A DNA stretch of 64,000 bases from Acanthochlamys bracteata. Taxonomy: Eukaryota; Streptophyta; Magnoliopsida; Pandanales; Velloziaceae. Position numbers and translations under genes: made by a program. The stretch spans positions 1,800,501-1,864,500 of the forward strand of contig CM034135.1 of the NCBI GenBank assembly GCA_019914995.1, written 5' to 3'. Below are positions 12,247 through 22,457 of this stretch, piece by piece. The notes beneath the pieces were generated by a model. The model saw nothing but the letters and a program-made list of their open reading frames with translations. It searched no databases and was not told the origin of the DNA. Positions within the stretch are counted from its first letter, which is position 1; each line of letters starts with the position of its first letter.

Positions 12247-12490
12247 GGCGTTTGAGATCGATTATAAAATAAAATTTTTGAAAAATAAAAAATATTTTTA
12301 CTTTTTTTTAAAAACGAATTTTATTTTAATTTTACTTTAAAAAAATAATAAAATTATGCTAAAAAAAAATCTTTTTTTAGAATTTTTTTATACTTTCTAA
12401 ATTTTTAAATAAATTTTTTATATATATAAATAATATATATTAAAAATATAAAATTAAAAAAATAATTTTTTATAAGCTGCGCTAAATACA
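12247..12490. repeat. AT-rich MITE family copy
   Basis: Starts GGCGTTTGAGATCG, has the same core as its neighbours, and ends near 'agctgcgctaaatac'. It lies about 250 bp from the previous copy. Confidence 0.65.
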
Positions 12491-12499
12491 TTCTTAGTG

Positions 12500-14355
12500 T
12501 AAGAGTGAGTAATATCAAACGCCCGCGATTGAGAAAACGCGGTTGATTGATCGATTCCAACTTTAAATAAATGCTTCTTCTGCTTGTAGTCGATTCCTCA
12601 CTCGTTTCAAATAGGAGAAAAGAGATTCTAAAAGGAATCGATCGAAATTATTTATAAATCAAATTTTGAAAATAAAATATTTTATTTTAAAATAGCAAAA
12701 TATAAATAATAATAAAATTTTATAATATAAATTTATCAATATATTTTAATTTTTTTAAATAAATAAGTATTATATCAAATTAATAATAATTTTAATTTTT
12801 AAAAATTTATAAATAATTTATTTTTAAGTTTTACTTTTCAGTAACTCCAAAATATAAAATATACATGACAAATCGATTCAGAGACGGGTTTGGCATTGCC
12901 TATGTTTTCTTCATGTTCTTTTCTTTTTAACTTTCATTTTCTAAGAATTTTCATAGTTTTTAAGGAAAATTTCTTTTTATTGGAAGACATAGGTAAGTCA
13001 TAAAATTTATTGTATGTATGTATATATATTTATATTTTAAGCTACAAATATAAATCTATTTTTAAAATTCTAGTAAAAGTTTTTTATTAAAAATATCCGT
13101 TTTATAGTAATTCATAATGATCATGAAAGCTTTTTATATCGCTCGCTGTCAGCGTTCCTCATAAAAAAAAAGATTAAGGATGAGAGCCTAAAGAAAAAGA
13201 ATATGTGTATATATAATTTTTCAAAATAACACAAAAATAAAATATATATTTTTTGTCAAATTTAATTTTTTATGTATTTTGATCAAAAATTTCGGTGGAG
13301 ATCGGTTCGTATTTCGATTGAATTAAAATTTTATTAACATATTTTTAACTCATAATTTTTCATATTCAAAAATAAAAATTAAATTTGAAAATTTTGCTGT
13401 TTATTTTTAACATATATATATATATATAAATTTAATTTTAAAAAAATTTACTAAAAGTGGTCTAATAAAAATATTTTTTATAAATAATTTCGAATGATTC
13501 GGAAAGCTTTTTATGTCGCTCGCTTCCACCGTCCATCATCAAGATATCTCAAATAAAATATATGACATTGGTGGTTCATCAGTTATTTTGATCGTTAGAT
13601 ATATGGAGTCATCCATATGATAAGAATGAAGTTATAAACACAATAGAAGAGAGGATGAGAGAGTTTGAGAAGAAAGAATAAGAATGATTATATAAAAGTA
13701 TAGAATTGGAGAGAAAATTCTGAGATGAAGAAAATTACTAATATATCATATCTTTATCTTTAACTAAACTCCAGTTAAATAGACTTGTAATTTTAAAAAA
13801 AATCCAAACTCTAAAGAAGAGATAAAAGAATAACTATTACTAATTTATTCTATTTATTTTTAACAATTTAACATAACCGATCAATTCTTTCACTTCTCAA
13901 CTTCGAAATGTACGGCACCAATACTTAATAATACTTTTTCCTTATGCCATTTATGACCCATTTTCAATTAAAAAAGCCTTCATGTCCGTAATATTTTGTT
14001 TTTTCTTTATAAACTAGATAACTTTTTTTTCTTTTTCTTTAAAATAATTTTGTTTTTTCTCTTCAAAGACAAACTCAAACCAAGCATATTTATTGTATCC
14101 AATGATAATTTGATTAAACAAATACTTCTTAAAAATAAATATTAATTAGTTATCAATCTGTAAATATAATTAATTATTTCATACCATTGATACTTAATGA
14201 GAAAGATAAATTAAATTATAAAATCAAGCATATTATAAAATCAAGTGAATTTATTTCTTTTTTTAATTATTAGTAATATTAAAATAAATTTTGTGAATTT
14301 TTTAAAATGAGGTACCAATAAGTACTATTAAATATGACCTTTTGAAGTTTGAACA
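12500..14355. other. AT-rich intergenic DNA
   Basis: Very AT-rich and low complexity, with several degraded pieces resembling the MITE core (12640-12840, 13000-13120, 13380-13480). No gene found on either strand. Confidence 0.5.
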
Positions 14356-14659
14356 ATAAAAAAGAAAGAAGCGAGCACAAGGTACAGAGAATTTGTACCC
14401 AGTAAGAGTACTGAAAGCAGCAGGAACTGAACCAGCAAATTAATGAAACAGGCAAAATGACGCTATGGTAGCAAGCACATGCAAAATTCTGCTTTTGTAC
14501 ATAACACTACCGCTGCTGAACATTATGTTTACACTTGCCACATACACATTATTTTCGCAGAGAAATTCTTTCCTAGAAAGTTCTAAATATTATTTTTCAT
14601 GTTAGCGTGGACTCAATCTTATTGTTTCCGGCACAAAATTACTTACTGCATACACTAAG

Positions 14660-14893
14660 AACGTGTTTAATCCATAAAGTGAAGTTTTTTGAATAAAGTA
14701 GAGTTTATAAAAAATTTTAAAATTAAATATATTTAATAAAAATAAAATTTTATATTAATTATATATTTATAGTAAATTTTAAATTTTAAAAACATTATTA
14801 ATAAAAAATTATTTTAATTTATATATATATTTTTTATATTAAAAATAAAATTTAAAAAAAATAAAATTTGAGATATCAGTAAACACGCTCTAA
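14660..14893. repeat. AT-rich MITE with GTGTTTA-type ends
   Basis: Begins AACGTGTTTAATCCATAAAG and ends GATATCAGTAAACACGCT, giving near-inverted termini around an AT-rich core. The same terminus appears in inverted form at about 5261-5340. Confidence 0.6.
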
Positions 14894-14954
14894 CTGAACC
14901 AGCAGTCAACACCACAACCCCTCTTCATCTCATGTACCCCTTGCACAAGCTAAA

Positions 14955-15152
14955 TGAGCTTTTTCCTAACGCTTTTTTTCAATTTTTTAATATATATTTT
15001 ATAAATATTAAAAAAATTATTTAAAAATTTAAAAAATATAAAAAAATTTTATAAAATAATATTTTTTTATTATATATTTTATTTTTTAAAAAAAAAAAAA
15101 ATAATAATATTTTATATTTTAGAAAAATTTTAAGCACTATCAAACGCATCAA
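14955..15152. repeat. AT-rich MITE family copy (reverse orientation)
   Basis: Contains the family core in reverse (tatattttataaatatt, aaaattttataaaataat) and ends at 'ctatcaaacgcatc'. It interrupts block B' relative to block B. Confidence 0.6.
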
Positions 15153-15831
15153 AACTGTCAAATACCCATGTAGGTTTCTCCTTATCAGTGCCCATGTTAT
15201 AACTAGATACTATACGTCCCGGTTCTAGAGATCTCTTACATTCCCGAGAAATACACATTATGTCGAAGTAGCAATACTATACAACAATCCTAATGTTTCT
15301 GATATAGAATTATTAGATACATTAGCTCAACCAGTAGCCAGAACCACTATCATCTTGAAATTTCACCATCTTGAATCCTCTTCTCTCCACGTACTCCAAC
15401 ACATTGCAGCATTAAGTAAATCCTTCACTCCCTAAACACACTCCGATCTGATACTTAGACTTCACATCTCAGACGATGTGCTCCCCTTTGGCAACATTAC
15501 AAAAAATGCTTGAGAACAACAATGCCAGAACAATACCTGACAGCCTTCATATGCACCAAAAGACATGCATTTCAGATACAATTACAACAAAAAATGTTTT
15601 GGCAATCAGAATATAGGAGCTTAATTCTAGCAGCTTAAAGTCAATAAGTAGATCTACTACTGTGCAGTGTGCAGCACATACAATCTTTTAACCAAACTGT
15701 AGTCAAGCAATATAAAACACAGTTATGGTCTTGCAAGTTTCAGATAAAACACAGGACTCAATATCCAAAGCAAGCCTACTACTAGGGGCAGTATAAAGAC
15801 AGAAAAGAACTCCATCTTTAGCCCTCTGTGC

Positions 15832-16712
15832 CTACTTCGATCTCTGCCTCATCTTTCTGCGCTTCCTCTTAAGTCTTCTCATGCGCTTCTTCTTCCACTG
15901 ATACATAAAAAGAACCAAAATCAGTAAATGAAGATGCATATGAAAAAAACGAAACCAGAATCAGAAAATAGGAAATCAGATTTATCATAAGCAATCTCAA
16001 CATACTTTCTCCAAAGAACAATAAAGCAAACAAGAAAAAAAAACTACCTGTATAGCTACAGTAAGAAAAACAGAAATATCTTTGCAACCTTGGATACTAA
16101 CCAACTCTCACATGCCAAAAAATTTTGTTGTAGATTAGATGATAATTACCCAAATAGTGTGACATAATATCATACTTCAAAACACCAGCAAAATTTGCTT
16201 AGAGTAGATGAGATATAATTTCATAGTTTAGAATATCGAAGCTCCATACAAGTAAACAGATTCAGTTTCAACCAGAAGGTTCAGGCGTAAACATGTAGTG
16301 GCATTGACAAGATAAAATTAGATCTAACAAACAAACACTCAAAAACAACGAAGAACTAGCAACAGAACAACGAATACTCAAAAATCAAAATGACAAGCAT
16401 TGCCAAATCATTTTCACTAGGCTACAAGAAAATAAAATTAGATCTAACAAACAAACACTCAAAAACAACGAAGAACTAGCAACAGAACAACGAATACTCA
16501 AAAATCAAAATTACAAGCATTGCCGAATCATTTTCACTAGGCTACAAATCGAAACCAATTTACTCTGCACATTTATCTATCAACACTAACAAAGCAAATA
16601 AAACCAGAACGGTAGCGAAATCAATAAAATCAAACGATCTTAGTAGCAGAACAGATGGAAGCAAACGAGATAATAGAGAAATCCATCAAATCAAACTGAC
16701 CTTGGCCCTCAT
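15832..16712 (-). CDS. RPL41: 60S ribosomal protein eL41, 25 codons in two exons
   Basis: Exon 1 (16712-16701) encodes Met-Arg-Ala-Lys. After an intron of about 800 bp with GT-AG borders, exon 2 (15897-15832) encodes Trp-Lys-Lys-Lys-Arg-Met-Arg-Arg-Leu and continues Lys/Arg-rich to the stop. This gives the 25-residue, extremely basic eL41 protein of the large ribosomal subunit. The split after codon 4 leaves a 12-bp coding first exon. The upstream region to about 17150 contains two TGGGCT motifs in gene orientation, like the site II elements common in plant ribosomal-protein promoters. The intron holds a 120-bp tandem duplication. Confidence 0.93.
16312..16548. repeat. 120-bp tandem duplication in the eL41 intron
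   Basis: Two adjacent copies (about 16312-16431 and 16432-16548). The 60 bases beginning 'gatctaacaaacaaacactc' are identical, and the remainder shows only a few substitutions. The near identity indicates a recent event. Confidence 0.95.
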
Positions 16713-16815
16713 CGCATGCGGTTGCAAAGCTCCGGTGATCGGCCAAGTTCGTCCTACGCCTCTTTGAGTCGGCTAGCAATTTGAAGATGTAGTTTTCTGT
16801 TCGAGAGATCCTTAT

Positions 16816-17022
16816 AATAAGCAGCTTTTTAAATTTTTTTTATTATATATTTTTAATATATATTTTATAAATATTTAAAATTTTATTTAAAAATTTAGAT
16901 AATATTAAAAAATTTTACGAAATAAAATTTTTTTATTATATATTATTATTATATTTTTAAAATTAAAAAAATAAAATTATTTTTAAAAAATAAAAATAAT
17001 TTTTATTTTATAAAAATTCTCC
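16816..17022. repeat. AT-rich MITE family copy
   Basis: Reverse-orientation family core (tatattttataaatattt, atttaaaaatttagata, ttttacgaaataaaattt) between the eL41 start and its putative promoter motifs. It may lie in the 5' UTR or proximal promoter. Confidence 0.6.
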
Positions 17023-17397
17023 TATATCTACGGTGGCTTCGAAACAGAAGCCTCTAGGAAACCTATAAGGGTCCTTTTCATTCAATTATCCATCGCCCAC
17101 TTTGGAATCCCTAGTCAGCCCAACAAGCTAACAATTTAAAGCCCATAACTCAAAGTTTCATTTTCTTATATATAACAGTACAGTACATAAGCCAGTGTGT
17201 TAATGCACTAAATTGAAAGCACTAAAGAGTTTGAAGTTTTCTCTCTCAGTATTTAATCTTAAAAACTCCCAAGATACACCGGTCAACAAAAAATAAATTT
17301 CCAATTCAATGCTTTCTTGAATTTCTTTCTTTATAATAACTCTTCATCTTCTAATCCAATTGATTTACGTACAGAGGAAATCTGAAAAGAGCAAAAA

Positions 17398-17705
17398 ATG
17401 GCAAGGCTAACGTCAATCACCGGCATTGTTCTTATTCTTTTTGTTTTCTTTAACATTTCTGTTCATGCAGGTGCAAGGAAACTGAAGGAGGAACTCAATG
17501 ATTACAAAATATTGAGCAAATTCCATCACCATTTCCAAAATTTCCACTTCCACCACTTCCAAAATTTCCACTTACTCCATTTCCAAATTTTCCTTTCCCT
17601 ACTATCCCTACATTGCCTCCATTCCCACCACCTGTTTTCACTCCTAGAATCCCAATCTTTCGTTCACGTCCCCCTCCTTCCCCTGCAGTGACGACCGAGC
17701 CTTAA
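17398..17705 (+). pseudogene. Secreted proline-rich protein (PELPK-like), frameshifted
   Basis: The ATG at 17398 opens a frame with a good signal peptide (hydrophobic core followed by SVHAG), then ARKLKEELN, the same 'ARKL' junction as the intact paralogue at 21150. After about 17505 this frame becomes His/Phe/Leu-rich. A different frame, open from about 17503 to the TAA at 17703-17705, encodes a typical P-x-P repeat tail (FPKFPLPPLPKFPL). In that frame a TGA lies just upstream, so the switch falls at or near the AAAA run around 17506. A single-base indel explains it: either a real pseudogenising mutation or a sequencing error. The product would be a small cell-wall proline-rich protein. Confidence 0.7.
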
Positions 17706-18103
17706 GTCGCCAAAGAATTCGTTTGATGTCCTGCATGCTGCAAGATTGCATCATGTTGCTAGCTAGTATGGGGAGTTATTTACATGCTTCTACTTTAAAA
17801 CCAATGTATCCGTTGAATATTTTTTTTTCCATGTTTTAATAAGTTATAATTCTCTTGTAGTGAAGCATGTAACTGGTTTTAACATGAATGCATCTGTGAA
17901 ACTTCTTTTTTCCTTTTCTTTTTCGTGTCTTTTGTTTAACGTAGTTGGTAGATTTGAGAATTAAACTCACATGTAGTTGCAATTACCAAATATATATCTA
18001 GTTGGCAGAGATAATCTTTTATCTCCCAAGCTAAAATTTGGCATTTGTTTTTCTCATTTACAGTCAATATAACAAGTAGAACAACTTTCCGTGATCCTTC
18101 ATT

Positions 18104-19181
18104 TTAAGCAACATTGAAAGAGCTAGCGGTGTTCTCCACAAACTTCCTTGCTCCCTTGAACCATCTCTTGTCTCCAGCTTGAACTTTGCAGATGTAGAGC
18201 TTTCCGTCGGTTACTGTTGCTGTGATCAGTTGGTGCTTGCCACCTTCATCACCATCAGCAGTCCTTGTCAGCACTGAGATGTAGTAGTAAGGCTTGCCAC
18301 CGATTTCAGGCGTTGCGGCTTCCAGTATGTTAGCAGTTGCAACAGCATCCTTGTCAAATCCACCCTATATACACCAAGAAAGAAAATCAACATAATGTAG
18401 ATTTCATGTTCCATATGCATGATAATGAACGAATGGATCAGTTAGAATGTTTCAGTCCTTAGTTTTACCTCAGATTGTGTTTTGCCGGAGTATGCTTGTT
18501 TTCCTAACAAGTAATCAACCTGCAAAAGTTGGTCATTAGCAAAGTTGTTGATCGAAACGATGAGGCATACGATTACTTCGGAGTTCTAAGAAAAGAGGCC
18601 AGGTGAATTACCTGTGACAGGAATTGCTCAGGGGAACCGAAATCGGTGACCGATTTCTTGTCAGTTGGTTGGATCATGACAGAAAGGTTGCTGTTGGAAT
18701 CAAAGCTGTCTTCATACCTCAAGACCTGACCAGGGTACTCAACTTCTTTGCTTGGGCTCCATTTGGATGGAATCAACACCTTGAACCCTTCACCGCTGTA
18801 CGACAAGAAATCCGTGTTCACTTTCGGCTTTCCAAAGACATTGGCTGCACAATGACAAACAACCAGAGTTCGTGATTTGCATAGAAGTGATTGTCATACA
18901 CTTGAATGGTTATGATTTACCGTTTAGCAAGACATACCAGCTTCACCATATGCAGCATCAGCTGGTGAAACCTTGGCGCCAACTGCAGCAGCACCAATGA
19001 GAACTGTGAGAGTTAACCGGCGAGAGATCACAGCATTACTTTCGTCATCAGAACCTGCATGGTTCTGGGACTTGCATACAACCTGAGTTGCCCTGAAGCT
19101 TGACGAAAGGCGCTGAGATGGAGTTCTAGAAGCTGCACTCGAGGGGGCAACGTGGTGAAGGAAGCATGCAGTTGATGCCAT
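18104..19181 (-). CDS. PSBP: Oxygen-evolving enhancer protein 2 / PsbP, chloroplast precursor (262 aa)
   Basis: Four exons: 19181-18938, 18844-18612, 18519-18469 and 18364-18104, all GT-AG. The start is the ATG at 19181; the upstream in-frame codon is GTG. The first 75 or so residues form a bipartite transit peptide: a Ser/Ala-rich chloroplast part, then a hydrophobic thylakoid-lumen part with SRR-like residues and an ADA cleavage site before AYGEA. The mature part shows strong PsbP signatures: [68 protein letters not shown] and [14 protein letters not shown]. PsbP binds the lumenal face of photosystem II and supports calcium and chloride retention at the manganese cluster. Length and ending (SSFNVA) fit the family. 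Confidence 0.96.
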
Positions 19182-19189
19182 GATCACTT

Positions 19190-20600
19190 TGCTTCACTGC
19201 AAAGACTTGTCTGTGTGATCTCTATAGTATTTTATGGCTTTGTGGTGCTGAAGTGAAGTATGACTTGGCTGAGTTGTTCGTTTGTATCAAAGGGAAGGAA
19301 AAGTTTGTGGTTTGAGTGCAATGGGATTTGAGAGCTGGATCATGGATAGGATGAAATTTTTGGATTAGATAAGGTTTGGGAGGTTTTGATTGGATCACAA
19401 TCGTCCACCACTAGTTTTTGCTTCACTAGTTGGATTCTGTATTTTGTGGGACATATGTTCTGATCTTCTCATGTCCAACTGGAATTTGTTTCTGTAATAC
19501 TGGCAATTGAGAAACAAAATGCCAGCAATGAATTTAGAATTAATGGCATCTGCTATCAGGTTTATTCCTGTAGCTTTGCTAGCAGCAGAGTTCTGAGGCC
19601 AAACCCTTTCAGAACTTGAATATATGTATAAACAAACAAGAGTTGCATCCTTGTAAGTTTTATCAACATATAAAACAAAAACATGCGAAGAACATAAACT
19701 TCAAGAAATGTTCAGTGAAAAGAAAATTGCGGATGTGATCTCAGTAACGTGTAAAAGGAGGAAACAAGTTATATTGATTTTCAAGGAACTAAATTTCTGA
19801 TTCTGAATAGAATTACATTCCTAGACCAACTGAATTACAATGTCAAAGAATCAACTTGTCAAACTACAGAAGCTGCAACCACCAGGTTGGCTTCAACAGA
19901 ATCGTGTGAAGTTAAAAAACAACCTAAACACCTGTTCACCAGATTTATTTGGTTCAGCATCCTAAATCTTTACAGAACTGAACTCTACCTTCTCTGGATT
20001 TACAACTTCCTGAATTTTATATCAGAAACATAAAATTCCCTTCCAATGAGCCTGAAGCCTATTGCTATACAGTTAAGACTTAACAGGCTCATACAGTCTA
20101 TTGAATACCAAAGTCATCAAGTTTCTGGTAACAGATTGAAAATTCTATTTGGTTTTAATTACTGTAAAGACGTTGGTTGCGTCTAGATCATATCAAACAA
20201 AAGTTAAACCGATCAAGTTCTTGTGCTGTTGCAGTTTTCATTATAGTATCTGAGAAGATATGTAGAAGCAAAATTGGTGAACCTATGAATTTGATTGTAG
20301 GATCTTTCACTTTTTATTATTCTTCATTTTTGGTAGGACAGCAGGAATGTTGGCGAACAAACATTTTTTTATTTCCTCTTTTCCCTCTATTCTTGCAAAG
20401 TAATACTTCTCGACTTTGTGGTTTGAAAATATTTCTCAAGTTTTAGGGCCACTCGTTTAGATTCTTGGACAAAACTACTAAATTACTTTGAGAGTTACAC
20501 TTTTTATTTTGAAAACTCTAGTTTCAAGATCATCCAAAACAGGGCATTAACATTTTCAGGTTGTACTAATCTTTGAACAAAACTTGCTTTCTCAACCAAT
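19190..20600. other. PSBP promoter side and intergenic DNA
   Basis: The first few hundred bases upstream of PSBP contain a GATAAGG motif near 19367, like light-responsive I-box elements. The rest, to 20600, has no supported gene. Confidence 0.4.
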
Positions 20601-20603
20601 TGT

Positions 20604-20847
20604 GGCGTTTAGTAGTACTTATAAAATGAAAATTTTTTGAAATAAAAAATATTTTTAATTTTTTAAAAAATAAGTGCTATTTTTTTACTTCTAAAAAAAT
20701 AATAAAAATATGCAATAAAAAGATCTCACTTCGTAGAATATTTTTACACTATCAAAAATTTTAAATAAATATTTATAAATTATGTATTGAAAAACGTGAA
20801 ATAAATAAAAGTTGAAAAGCTGCTTATGATAAGCAGTGCCAAACGCC
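20604..20847. repeat. AT-rich MITE family copy
   Basis: Ends GGCGTTT and AAACGCC are inverted. The core includes atatgcaataaaaagatctcacttcgtagaa, nearly the same as at 3045-3085, and 'gataagcagtgccaaacgc'. Confidence 0.75.
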
Positions 20848-21055
20848 CAAAAACTGAAACTTGCCAAAACGCCCAAATTTTTACACTATCATAATCTTTC
20901 TGAAACTTGCCCAAAAACTACTAGCTGAAATCTCAAGCTAGCTACCTAAACCGACCAACACCTTTCCAATCCCATTTTTCCTAACCATTATACATGAATT
21001 GCATCCAAGCCAACAACCTGACCGAACTTCCCAATTCTGTCCAACATTCCTCACC

Positions 21056-21063
21056 TATAAATA
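21056..21063 (+). promoter_or_regulatory. TATA box of the proline-rich protein gene
   Basis: A perfect TATAAATA, 94 bp upstream of the ATG at 21150 and in the same orientation. This spacing fits a plant core promoter with a leader of about 60 bases. Confidence 0.7.
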
Positions 21064-21149
21064 CCACACCATTAGCTTCTCTGTTTCATATCACAGCTTA
21101 AGCATTCCTACGAATTTGTTTCGAGTACAAGGTGTTTGTCAAGCTAGCC

Positions 21150-21557
21150 ATGGCTCACAATGCTTCATTTTTCTCCATGTTCCTACTAGTATCAGTCCTG
21201 CTATCGAGCAATGGCATCTGCCATGGTGCTCGCAAGCTCTTAGATACATCAGCTCCGGCATTGGCACCACTGCCTGCAGTACCAACTATTCCAAAACCAA
21301 CATTGCCTCCATTGCCTGCTGTTGTTGTTCCAACACTTCCAAAGCCTACATTGCCACCGATGCCTGTTGTTCCAACACTTCCAAAGCCTACATTGCCACC
21401 GTTGCCCAAGTTACCACCTATGCCTACCATTCCAAGTACTGCTCCTGCAATCCCATTGCCACCGATGCCTTCAATTCCTAACATTATTCCGCCCATTCCA
21501 AAGATCCCCCTCATTCCTACCATCCCTTCCATTTTCTCGCCTCCACCTTCCAACTAA
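21150..21557 (+). CDS. Secreted proline-rich protein, PELPK1-like (135 aa)
   Basis: Single-exon frame. The ATG at 21150 is preferred because the upstream in-frame codon at 21132 is GTG. Residues 1-24 or so form a signal peptide ending near CHG, followed by ARKLLDTSAPALAPLPAV. The rest is a degenerate Pro-rich repeat (PTLPKPTLPPLP, PMPVVPTLPKP, PSIPNIIPPIPKIP) ending in FSPPPSN. This resembles the small extracellular PELPK1/proline-rich proteins thought to be cell-wall associated. It lacks Tyr crosslinking motifs and Ser-Pro4 extensin repeats. It is a paralogue of the frameshifted gene at 17398, and PSBP lies between the two. Confidence 0.8.
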   Translation: MAHNASFFSMFLLVSVLLSSNGICHGARKLLDTSAPALAPLPAVPTIPKPTLPPLPAVVVPTLPKPTLPPMPVVPTLPKPTLPPLPKLPPMPTIPSTAPAIPLPPMPSIPNIIPPIPKIPLIPTIPSIFSPPPSN

Positions 21558-21559
21558 GC

Positions 21560-22235
21560 TACGAATGACTGACAACGCGCTGAACTTCGAGTCTTGTGCA
21601 GGTGTTTTCAGCTAGCTATTATGGAGAGAGGTGAAGAGAGGTTGTTTATGTTTGATTGTTAGTTGTATATCGTTTGTTACTTTTTCTGCAGTATGTTATT
21701 GTTTGAGAGTGTTATAGTGATTGTGTTCTGGTATTTCAATAGCTTGTAATTTGATAGTATGCAATAAAAGTTTGTGTTGAAGAAATGAGCAATATTGATT
21801 ATTCATGGCATTCACAACAAGAACTCCACCAACTTTGCCACTTTCTTGTAAGTACAGATAAAGAAGAAGAGTCAAGATCAATACAACTAACTGTGTTATA
21901 CATGACATACTACAGTTGAAATATCACAAGCTTGTGAGCATGCACTAGTAGAACTCAGAGAAAAAAAGGAGTTAAACTCGGTCACGTTACAGCAGAATAA
22001 TAACGAGCAGTTGATGGTTATACAGGTAGATAGAAACTCCAAAGTCTGAATGCCCATATTAAACTACTCAAACTGTGTAATCACAATTACTGAGGTCACA
22101 CATCGAGTATTTCTTGGATCACTCCTGCCTCTTCTGGTGTTACAACACATTCCAAACTCAAAGAAGAGACAAGAAAAAAGAAAATACGAATTTTGGCTAT
22201 TTGACTGTTGCACTTATACAGAGCTCTTAATAAAT
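21560..22235. other. Intergenic, no gene seen
   Basis: 3' flank of the proline-rich gene with an AATAAA-like signal near 21763. No other coding signature. Confidence 0.4.
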
Positions 22236-22238
22236 TAA

Positions 22239-22457
22239 GGGAGTGCTTACCAAAAAAAGCTTTTTTGAAAATTGAAACTTTTAGGTACATTATTTTATGA
22301 ATATTTCAAAAGACAAAAAATATTCGTATAATCATTTCAAACCTACAATTCATTCGTAGCTTTCAAATTCTTAAAAAATGTTTTTAAAAATCATGCAAAA
22401 TCTTTTTGGAGTTGAAAATGAGGTTTTTGGGACTGATAAGCAGTCCCAAACGTGCCC
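22239..22457. mobile_element. 219-bp PIF/Harbinger-like MITE inserted in the gamma-SNAP stop codon
   Basis: Bounded by TAA target duplications at 22236-22238 and 22458-22460. Read on the minus strand the element starts GGGCACGTTTGGGACTG; on the plus strand it starts GGGAGTGCTTACC. The terminal G at 22457 is the last base of the gamma-SNAP TAG stop codon. The element therefore supplies the start of that gene's 3' UTR. Confidence 0.85.

Larger units (their letters stand above)
14360..15730. repeat. Duplicated block B' (3' flank of eL41)
   Basis: Second copy of the block at 5890-7790. It is interrupted by two MITE-like insertions (14660-14893 and 14955-15152) absent from the first copy. It runs directly into the 3' end of the eL41 gene, which suggests that the DNA downstream of eL41 was the source of the duplication. 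Confidence 0.7.

Noticed and set aside
21155-21553. 132-codon Gly-rich frame on the minus strand
   Set aside because: Exact antisense of the Pro-rich repeats of the plus-strand PELPK-like gene; Pro codons read backwards give Gly.
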